Source: Candidatus Sulfopaludibacter sp. SbA3 (GTDB taxonomy: Bacteria > Acidobacteriota > Terriglobia > Bryobacterales > Bryobacteraceae). From it: a DNA stretch of 7,116 bases. The notes under the pieces were generated by a model. The model was not told the DNA's origin and made no database searches. It worked only from the letters and a program-made list of their open reading frames with translations. The stretch spans positions 1 through 7,116 of the forward strand of contig CAMDKT010000316.1 of the NCBI GenBank assembly GCA_945900935.1. Direction: 5' to 3'. The translations under genes and the position numbers were made by a program. Every line of letters starts with the position of its first letter. The first letter of the stretch is position 1. Of the stretch, positions 1 through 4,812 are shown piece by piece.

Positions 1-300
1 GCGGGACTGCGATTGGGACCGCCAGCCAGCGCCCGCCAGCTATCGGTTGAAGCATTTCGTCCGCCGGAGGAGGGCATGCGCGGCAAGGTGGTGCTGACTC
101 TGTGGTTGAATGGCACCGAGACGGGGCGGTGGGAAATGGCGGGAGACAACAGTTCGCTCTCGGGAGCGGCGCCGCTCCCGGCGGGGCTGGACCGGACCAG
201 GCCCGTGGTTGTAGAGCTATCGATCTCGCCGATTTTACGTGAAGCCGGAGCGGGCGGACGGGAACTGGGATTGGCTTTCGGAAAGATCGGATTCCGGTAA
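1..300 (+). CDS. C-terminal end of an unidentified protein (5' partial), beta-strand-rich tail
   Basis: The frame is open from base 1 to a TAA at 298-300, so this is the last 99 codons of a gene that starts outside the window. A TTG at 13 is only an internal codon. The visible part alternates short hydrophobic strands with Gly/Pro turns (for example VVLTLWLNG near residues 31-39 and VVVELSIS near 70-77) and ends in GRELGLAFGKIGFR. There is no transmembrane segment, signal peptide or catalytic motif in this piece. The pattern recalls the beta-sandwich tails I remember on some membrane glycosyltransferases and other cell-surface proteins of Acidobacteriota, which commonly end in an 'LGLAFxxI' strand, but that is a resemblance only. 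Codon use is G+C rich and matches the other genes here, so I am confident that it is coding and not confident about function. No clear hairpin-plus-T-run terminator follows it. Confidence 0.7.
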   Translation, partial: AGLRLGPPASARQLSVEAFRPPEEGMRGKVVLTLWLNGTETGRWEMAGDNSSLSGAAPLPAGLDRTRPVVVELSISPILREAGAGGRELGLAFGKIGFR

Positions 301-519
301 TCGCAATTGCTGCCGTCGCCGGGAAATCGGACGCCTGTCTCAAATTGGGGCAACAAGCGACTGAATCGGGTCATCTGACCAGCGGAAATCATCGCTCAAT
401 CTGCCTAAAGTCTTTCCGAACAACCACCGATAATTACTCACGGCACTGGTCTTTCAATGGTTTTAGCGCTCTTCGGCCCCCACTGGCTGACGAACGCGTA
501 CGAAAAAGTAATTTGGCTG

Positions 520-547
520 TTGAATTGCTTGTCAGATGTGCTAGAAT
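520..547 (+). promoter_or_regulatory. Sigma-70-type promoter with extended -10
   Basis: TTGAAT at 520-525 (4 of 6 bases match TTGACA) is separated by 16 bp from TAGAAT at 542-547 (5 of 6 match TATAAT). The -10 is directly preceded by TGC at 539-541, a perfect extended -10 (TGn). A second T-rich hexamer, TTGGCT at 513-518, lies just upstream. Transcription would begin near 553-555 and run rightwards towards the DksA-like gene, leaving roughly 390 nt before its start codon. I found no better promoter nearer to that gene. This is a consensus match and not proof of activity. Confidence 0.55.
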
Positions 548-605
548 GTATGCGAATCGAAACTAAATCTCGGCGCGACAACTCTCCTCTCGGGTTGTTC
601 GCTCA

Positions 606-634
606 GAGTGGCGCTGGGGTACCCAGTGTGGCTC
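606..634 (+). other. Hairpin in the leader region
   Basis: Bases 606-618 pair with 622-634 around the three-base loop GTA. The core is CTGGG (614-618) with CCCAG (622-626), extended outward by G-U and G-C pairs to GAG (606-608) with CTC (632-634), with one G-G mismatch (610/630). No T-run follows, so it is not a standard intrinsic terminator. It lies about 50 nt downstream of the predicted transcription start. Confidence 0.4.
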
Positions 635-699
635 TACTGGTCTGGTTGCTCGATAATCGACAGCCATCGGAAGAGTTTCCTGACCAGATTTGTTCGCCA

Positions 700-794
700 G
701 TTTCGCATTTGAATTTTGAACCTTTTTGGCCGCCCATGCGTCCAAATGGTCTAAGAGCTGACAAACCGCAAAAGCTTTCCAGCCGATGCGAAAC
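700..794 (+). repeat. 9-bp inverted repeat enclosing two small hairpins
   Basis: GTTTCGCAT at 700-708 is the exact reverse complement of ATGCGAAAC at 786-794. The 77 bases between them can form TTTGG/CCAAA (725-729 with 742-746) and AGAGCT/AGCTTT (754-759 with 773-778, one G-U pair), giving a three-way-junction-like RNA domain. A single 9-bp match over a region this long is close to what chance would give, so this needs comparative support. Confidence 0.25.
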
Positions 795-829
795 AAAACG
801 CAAGCAAAATGCGTTATACAAAGGAGCCG

Positions 830-889
830 GTGACGAATTGCTCACAGGCTTCAAATACAGAGGGTCCGAGACGCCGACAGCGTTTTTGA
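830..889 (+). other. Possible 19-codon leader peptide with Arg-rich end
   Basis: A GTG at 830, three bases after AAGGAG (821-826), opens a 19-codon frame that stops at TGA 887-889. It would encode a short peptide ending PRRRQRF, with Arg codons AGA, CGC, CGA and CGT in four of the six codons before the final Phe. The frame is the same as that of the DksA-like gene but is closed 57 bases before it. The spacing between the ribosome-binding-like sequence and the GTG is shorter than usual. The Arg codons overlap the first strands of the two interleaved helices at 874-903, a layout reminiscent of ribosome-sensing leaders. It could equally be chance. Confidence 0.15.
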
Positions 890-934
890 ACGTCGGGCCG
901 CTGGAAACCGCAAACAACCGGCAAAAACAATTCC

Positions 935-940
935 GAGGAA
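935..940 (+). promoter_or_regulatory. Ribosome binding site of the DksA-like gene
   Basis: GAGGAA at 935-940 ends six bases before the ATG at 947 (eight bases from the GAGG core). This is good Shine-Dalgarno spacing and fixes the start of the gene. Confidence 0.75.
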
Positions 941-946
941 AAAACA

Positions 947-1330
947 ATGATCAATGCTGAAGTGAAAGCCTACAAAAATATCCTGATCGCCAAAGAAGCC
1001 GAGCTCGTCGGCGCCCTGCGCAACCGCGAGGGTATCGAGATCGAAAAAAGTCCCGACGCGTTGGACGAAGTACAACGCGCCGCTGAACGTGAACTCGCAA
1101 TTCGCACACTTGACCGTGAGTCGAGCCTGCTGCGCAACGTCCGCGCCGCGCTGATCCGTATCGAGTCGGAATCCTACGGGGTTTGCCTCCATTGCGACGA
1201 AGACATTAGCGTCAAGCGTTTGAACGCCGTGCCGTGGGCACCCTACTGCATTACCTGCCAGGAACAGTACGACGCACACAAAATCGAAGGCGACGAAGTG
1301 TTTGACGACATGCTGGTCACCGCCGCGTAA
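947..1330 (+). CDS. DksA/TraR-family zinc-finger RNA-polymerase-binding regulator
   Basis: Proteins of this family enter the secondary channel of RNA polymerase and alter promoter-complex stability. The 127-residue product has a helical N-terminal part (about 1-72, likely the coiled-coil hairpin) and a C4 zinc finger: C80-x2-C83-x17-C101-x2-C104, the same spacing as in E. coli DksA. It aligns to DksA without gaps from the coiled-coil tip to the finger, as in the shared block (I/L)R-x-x-DRE. It lacks about 34 N-terminal residues of DksA. At the tip, D37 and D40 correspond to DksA D71 and D74, but V42 replaces A76. The positions I recall as the DksA part of ppGpp site 2 (K98, R129, K139) are N64, V95 and Q105 here, so a ppGpp-dependent role is doubtful. 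The start is ATG at 947 with a good ribosome binding site. It probably has a long leader, and its stop faces the minus-strand operon across nine bases. Confidence 0.92.
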   Translation: MINAEVKAYKNILIAKEAELVGALRNREGIEIEKSPDALDEVQRAAERELAIRTLDRESSLLRNVRAALIRIESESYGVCLHCDEDISVKRLNAVPWAPYCITCQEQYDAHKIEGDEVFDDMLVTAA

Positions 1331-1339
1331 TCTTCCGGT

Positions 1340-2002
1340 CTAATCCCAGTCCCGTATCTGTATCGCCGCTACCATTCGCCCCGGTCCCCGGTCGCGCCGG
1401 AAGGAATGAAATGCGCCCGGATCGCAAACAGTGCACAAGCCTAAAGTTTCGATTCCTGCCGCCGGCACTCCCGCGGCGATTAGCTGTTGGCGGTTAGCAT
1501 CCACTAAGTCCACATGCGGCTTTGGCTCCCATCGAGTGATATGAGCCGGAAACTGGGCCGCCACATCCTCGCCGACTTCAAAACAACAAGACGCGATGCA
1601 GGGGCCGATTGCGACGAGAATGTCCACTGGGTCGCAGCCCCATCGCAGACATAGGGTTTCCACGGTGATTCGGCTTATCCCGGCCGCCGTTCCTCGCCAA
1701 CCGGCATGGACCGCGGCCACGATTCGCCGCTCGGGATCGGCCAGCAGCAACGGCACACAATCCGCCGTTCGAACCTCCAGCCAAAGGCCCGGCGTGGAGG
1801 TGATTAACGCGTCGCCCTCTCCATGATCGCCCGGAATGCGCACGCTAACTACTTCCGAGCCATGCACTTGCCGTAGCCGTGCCGTCTTTTCCGGCGGCGT
1901 CCACGCCTCTTTATGGCGAGTGCCGAAGCCGTGCGTCAACCACGACATCCCCTCCAGCCGCGCGGATCGTAACGGCGTCACGCGTTCTCCGCCCGATACC
2001 AT
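1340..2002 (-). CDS. pgeF: Peptidoglycan editing factor PgeF / YfiH (laccase-domain, DUF152) family
   Basis: PgeF-type proteins are cytoplasmic zinc-binding hydrolases. E. coli YfiH removes wrong amino acids such as L-Ser from UDP-MurNAc precursors, and relatives have been reported as purine nucleosidases or polyphenol oxidases. The 220-residue product shows the full signature: QVHG with H47, RTADC with C82, HAGWRG with H99, then GPCIxxCCFEVG and a C-terminal SFRRDRGPGRM. H47, C82 and H99 match the metal-binding trio H71, C107 and H124 of YfiH, with the C-to-H spacing of 17 conserved. It is a little shorter than YfiH (about 243). ATG at 2002 is preferred because residues 8-29 fit the family N-terminus (PLRSARLEG...HGFGTR). 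An ATG at 1948 has GGAGG only two bases away. It overlaps the end of the epimerase gene by 25 nt, suggesting translational coupling, and it is the last gene of the operon. Confidence 0.9.
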   Translation of the reverse strand: MVSGGERVTPLRSARLEGMSWLTHGFGTRHKEAWTPPEKTARLRQVHGSEVVSVRIPGDHGEGDALITSTPGLWLEVRTADCVPLLLADPERRIVAAVHAGWRGTAAGISRITVETLCLRWGCDPVDILVAIGPCIASCCFEVGEDVAAQFPAHITRWEPKPHVDLVDANRQQLIAAGVPAAGIETLGLCTVCDPGAFHSFRRDRGPGRMVAAIQIRDWD

Positions 2003-2922
2003 TCCAGCGTCAGGCGCAGCCCTTCTTCAATCGAAAATCGCGGCGAATGGCCCAGGTCGCGAATGGCGGCCGCGGTGTCGGCCTGGGAGTCCCGGACGTC
2101 ACCCCCTCGCGTGGGACCATAGGTCGCCGAGAGCGTAATGCCTTCCAGTTTCTGGATCTGATCCCAGAGGAAATTCAGCGTGTAGCGCCCGCCGTTTCCG
2201 GCATTGTACATTTGGCCGGAAACACCTTTCGCCACCGCCGCTTTACGGAGCAGCGTCGCCACATCTTCCACGTAGGTAAAATCCCGCGACTGCTCCCCGT
2301 CGCCAAAAATCGTGGGAGCCGTTCGCGTCAGCGCGGATTTCATGAACAGGGACAAGACGCCCGAATAGGGGCTCGATGGGTCCTGGCGAGGGCCGTAAAC
2401 ATTGAAAAACCGCAGCGACACCGCCTCCACGCCAAAGCACGACGCAAAAACGGATCCGTAGTATTCCCCCATCAGCTTTTGCAAAGCGTACGGTGATTTC
2501 GGCCGGGGCACCATCGATTCGGTCTTGGGCATTACCTCCGTGTCCCCGTAGGCTGAACTGGACGCGGCGTAAACAACCCGGCGGACCCCGGCTGCCTGCG
2601 CCGCCCGGTACACGTTAAACGTTCCGTTGATGTTCACATCGTGCGACGGAACCGGTTCACTGATCGAACGCGGCACCGACGGAATCGCCGCCAAGTGATA
2701 GATTGTTTCCGCTCCGGCGAAAATCCGGACCAATTCCTCATAATTGCGAATATCGACAAGATGCGTTTCGACTTGATCCTTCACCGCCGCCAAATTGGAC
2801 AGTCTCCCGCTGTTGAGATTGTCGACGATTCCAACGCGGTCTTCCCCGTTTGCCAGCAGTTCCCGCACAAGGCAGGAACCGATAAATCCGGCACCGCCGG
2901 TGACTATCGTTTTAGGTCGCAT
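1978..2922 (-). CDS. GalE-like NAD-dependent nucleotide-sugar epimerase/dehydratase (extended SDR)
   Basis: The 314-residue protein is an extended short-chain dehydrogenase/reductase. It has an N-terminal Rossmann glycine motif GGAGFIGS (9-16), an acidic residue closing the NAD-binding strand region (D34 in IVDNLNSG), HLAA (76-79), the catalytic Ser region SSSAYGD (121-127), and the catalytic pair Y145-x3-K149 in SPYALQK. Later blocks, LRFFNVYGPRQDPSSPYSG and FGDGEQSRDFTYVEDV, belong to UDP-sugar C4-epimerases, and the wording resembles both UDP-glucose and UDP-GlcNAc/WbpP-type 4-epimerases. The likely reaction is NAD-dependent inversion at C4 of a UDP-hexose in the cytoplasm, though dehydratase or other epimerase activity cannot be excluded from motifs alone. 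It starts five bases after the stop of the TIM-barrel gene with no strong ribosome binding site, consistent with coupled translation. Its stop lies 25 nt inside pgeF. Confidence 0.9.
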   Translation of the reverse strand: MRPKTIVTGGAGFIGSCLVRELLANGEDRVGIVDNLNSGRLSNLAAVKDQVETHLVDIRNYEELVRIFAGAETIYHLAAIPSVPRSISEPVPSHDVNINGTFNVYRAAQAAGVRRVVYAASSSAYGDTEVMPKTESMVPRPKSPYALQKLMGEYYGSVFASCFGVEAVSLRFFNVYGPRQDPSSPYSGVLSLFMKSALTRTAPTIFGDGEQSRDFTYVEDVATLLRKAAVAKGVSGQMYNAGNGGRYTLNFLWDQIQKLEGITLSATYGPTRGGDVRDSQADTAAAIRDLGHSPRFSIEEGLRLTLEWYRAENA

Positions 2923-2927
2923 AAATG

Positions 2928-3767
2928 TTAGAGAGCAAGCGTCGCGATCTGCGTTTCCATGTGCCGGATCGACTCATTGGCGATGGTCTCGGCCCCGAAC
3001 GAAAAGTCAAACGCTTCCATAGAAATCCAGCCTTGATACCCGCGCGCCGCCAGTTCGGAAAGCACCGGCTTGAAATCGTAATCACCACGGCCCGGATGCT
3101 TGCCGTCCAGTTCATTCACATGGACGTGGCGGATCAGCGGAAAGTGCCGCTTCACCAACTCCGCATGGGGTTCGGTTTCCTGAATGGCGTTATGGCTGTC
3201 GAACATGGTTTTAACGGCGGGGCTGGCGATCTGCTCCACCCAACGGGCGGCTTCATCCAAAGACGTCACAACATCCGTATCGGCCGGCGGCAGCGCTTCA
3301 ATCAGCAAAGTCACGCCGCGCTGCTCCGCCCAGTATCCGGAAGTGGTCATCCCGTCCACATAGTGCTTTGTCGCCTCCGCCGGGCCGATGCCGCCAACGG
3401 AAGTCCGCTGTTTGGGCGAACCAAATATCATGACGCCACCTTCCCCCAGATCGGCGCAGAGATCGATCAAATCATGTATATGCGCCCAGCTTCTCGCGCG
3501 GAGGGAATGCTCCGGCGTCGTCACGTGCAGCCCCGCTGGCGAGACCATCAGCCAATGCAGTCCCACAAATTCCAGGCCTTCTTCGGCCATAATCGCCTTG
3601 CACTCCCGGCGTTGCCCCGGCGTCAAAGTGCAGGGATCCTCGGCCAGCGTAAAAGGCGCGATTTCGATACCCGTGTACCCCGCGCGGCGGATGGACTGGC
3701 AGGCTTCCCGAAAGTCCCAGCCCTTATACACTTCATTGCAGATGGCGTGACGGAATTGGAAGGACAT
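2928..3767 (-). CDS. Sugar (phosphate) isomerase/epimerase, xylose-isomerase-like TIM barrel, tagatose-3-epimerase-like
   Basis: The 279-residue product fits the AP-endonuclease-2/xylose-isomerase-like TIM-barrel family, whose members isomerise or epimerise sugars, inositols or keto-sugars using a divalent metal. The four expected metal ligands are visible: E157 (LLIEALPP), D190 (MFDSHN), H216 (HVHVNE) and E251 (ISMEAFDF). Their spacing (33, 26, 35) equals that of E152, D185, H211 and E246 that I recall for Pseudomonas cichorii D-tagatose 3-epimerase, and the block HVNELDGKHPGRGD parallels its HVGE...HPGEG segment. The DSHN motif differs from the usual DxxH, so the substrate may differ. There is no signal peptide, so it is cytoplasmic. 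ATG at 3767 has only a weak upstream purine stretch. It lies 26 nt after the dehydrogenase gene and 5 nt before the epimerase gene, within the same operon. Confidence 0.88.
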   Translation of the reverse strand: MSFQFRHAICNEVYKGWDFREACQSIRRAGYTGIEIAPFTLAEDPCTLTPGQRRECKAIMAEEGLEFVGLHWLMVSPAGLHVTTPEHSLRARSWAHIHDLIDLCADLGEGGVMIFGSPKQRTSVGGIGPAEATKHYVDGMTTSGYWAEQRGVTLLIEALPPADTDVVTSLDEAARWVEQIASPAVKTMFDSHNAIQETEPHAELVKRHFPLIRHVHVNELDGKHPGRGDYDFKPVLSELAARGYQGWISMEAFDFSFGAETIANESIRHMETQIATLAL

Positions 3768-3793
3768 GAATTACCAGTGTACGAGTTCTTGGC

Positions 3794-4810
3794 CTAATCA
3801 GAAATACGGTGGACGGCCTTTATCGCTCCGGGACGCGGAGTGAAGATCGTTTCAGCGGCTTGCGAGAGCGGCTGACGTTGCAGCAGCCCTGCCAGCCACT
3901 CCCGGTCGTACGACCGCAGCCGCCTTACCGCCATCCCAAAGTGCTCTCGCGAGGCGTTCACGCTGCCCGCAATAATGTGATTGCCAATAATCATGTCGAG
4001 ACTGGGAAGCCGCACTTCCGCCGGCCGCGCGCCCAAGAGAATTAACACGCCCAGCCGCCTCATCACCCCCATCGCGGCCATCGCCAATTCCGCGCTCCCG
4101 CAAGCCTCAATCACCACATCGGCGCTGACCCCGGCCAATGTACGGACGTATCGCGCCCCGTGCCGCTTCAGCAACAATGCGCGCGTCGAATCCTCCGCCT
4201 CCCGCGATACAACCGTTACCTCGAAACCGTTTCGCAACGCGCACCACGCCGCCAGGATTCCGATCGGCCCGGCGCCCAATATCAGCACGCTTCGCGGTTC
4301 CCCCGGATGTAATCGCAGAGCCAGTTCCCAAGCCTTTTCGATCACGCTCGCCGGCTCAACCAAAACCGCGAAATCGGCCAATTCCGCCGGGATCGCGATC
4401 AAGTCATCCGCCTGGTCCACCGCCAGTTCGCACAGATACCCATGCAACCCGAAAATGCCCCGCTCCACGTATTCGCCCGTCAGGCAATTGTCCCGCCGCC
4501 CCCGCCGGCACATCGCGCACAGCGGTCCGCAATTTCGACGCACCATCGGCACTACCAGTTGTCCGGTTTCGAGCCCCGTCACCCCCGGTCCCAACGCGTC
4601 CACGACGCCCACCGCCTCATGCCCCAGAATCAACGCCGATTCTCCCGCCGGAGGCCTGCCAAACTCGAACTCCGCAACGCCCCGATCCGTCCCGCAAACT
4701 CCGCATTCCAGCAATCGGATCCGGACCTCTCCGTCTCCCGGCCCAGCCGGCTCCGGATGATCGACCAATTCCAACCGGCGCGTATCGAAATCCAGCCGCA
4801 GCGCCCGCAT
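3794..4810 (-). CDS. Zinc-dependent medium-chain dehydrogenase, glucose-1-dehydrogenase-like
   Basis: Read from ATG at 4810, the product has 338 residues and is a cytoplasmic medium-chain dehydrogenase/reductase. The catalytic-zinc residues C39 (GVCGTDR), H64-E65 (GHE) and E152 (VEP) are present. The structural-zinc cysteines are C94, C98, C101 and C109. The NAD(P) Rossmann motif is GAGPIG (179-184). The blocks CGVCGTDR, VVPMVRRNCGPLC and NCLTGEYVERGIFGLHGY resemble archaeal-type glucose/galactose 1-dehydrogenases more than ordinary alcohol dehydrogenases, so oxidation of a sugar or polyol is the best guess. The frame stays open upstream to a GTG at 4888, but that would overlap the preceding gene by 76 nt. 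The chosen ATG begins MRALRLD, fits the family N-terminus, and lies two bases after the preceding stop. The protein is slightly shorter than typical glucose dehydrogenases (about 350-360). Confidence 0.9.
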   Translation of the reverse strand: MRALRLDFDTRRLELVDHPEPAGPGDGEVRIRLLECGVCGTDRGVAEFEFGRPPAGESALILGHEAVGVVDALGPGVTGLETGQLVVPMVRRNCGPLCAMCRRGRRDNCLTGEYVERGIFGLHGYLCELAVDQADDLIAIPAELADFAVLVEPASVIEKAWELALRLHPGEPRSVLILGAGPIGILAAWCALRNGFEVTVVSREAEDSTRALLLKRHGARYVRTLAGVSADVVIEACGSAELAMAAMGVMRRLGVLILLGARPAEVRLPSLDMIIGNHIIAGSVNASREHFGMAVRRLRSYDREWLAGLLQRQPLSQAAETIFTPRPGAIKAVHRISD

Positions 4811-4812
4811 GG

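Larger units (their letters stand above)
301..946. other. 646-nt gene-free region between the partial gene and the DksA-like gene
   Basis: No reading frame here looks coding. The open stretches on both strands give compositions unlike the neighbouring proteins (many Cys, Trp and Asn, no recognisable motif), and the base composition is visibly more A+T rich than the flanking genes. Positions 301-500 show nothing I can name. From about 513 there is a strong promoter-like element. From about 570 to 905 there are several inverted repeats that could form RNA helices, listed separately. The last 15 bases hold the ribosome binding site of the DksA-like gene. The simplest reading is a promoter plus a long 5' leader. 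A separate small RNA gene is also possible. Confidence 0.75.
554..946 (+). ncRNA. Candidate structured 5' leader or small RNA upstream of the DksA-like gene
   Basis: If the promoter at 520-547 is used, this stretch is transcribed but apparently not translated. It contains several helices that can be drawn by eye: 578-582 with 594-598; a near-continuous hairpin 606-618/622-634; a 9-bp perfect pairing of 700-708 with 786-794 that would enclose two smaller hairpins (725-729/742-746 and 754-759/773-778); and two mutually interleaved 5-bp helices at 874-878/892-896 and 878-882/899-903. I do not recognise a known riboswitch, a 6S RNA or any other RNA family. Each helix alone is within reach of chance, and the case rests on their number and the long untranslated span. 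The end of any independent RNA is unknown because no clear terminator is visible. Confidence 0.25.

Noticed and set aside
301..345. Intrinsic terminator after the first partial gene
   Set aside because: Only 3-4 bp pairings with bulges (around 316-337) and no T-run follow the stop.
375..687. Recurrent CTGACCAG (375-382, 680-687) and CTGGTC (446-451, 637-642) elements
   Set aside because: The words are 6-8 bases long, with irregular spacing and no flanking similarity. They are too short to separate from chance as operators.
554..760. 6S RNA as the product of the 520-547 promoter
   Set aside because: I could not find a long closing stem between the first 30 and last 30 bases of a roughly 200-nt transcript around a large central bubble, and there is no 3' terminator.
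603..947. 114-codon minus-strand frame in the gap
   Set aside because: No family resemblance and no coding-like composition. The region is A+T richer than every real gene here.
457..960. 167-codon plus-strand frame in the gap, running into the DksA-like gene
   Set aside because: It has no good ribosome binding site, an unusual composition (Cys, Trp, Asn) and no motif, and it overlaps the well-supported start at 947 in another frame.
1879..2496. 205-codon plus-strand frame opposite the epimerase and pgeF genes
   Set aside because: It is antisense to two well-supported genes, is rich in Arg and Pro, and has no motif or ribosome binding site.
2925..3797. 290-codon open frame on the plus strand opposite the TIM-barrel gene
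   Set aside because: It lies almost wholly antisense to a gene with clear metal-ligand motifs. Its composition (many Arg, His and Pro) is what a high-G+C antisense frame gives, and no family motif is visible.
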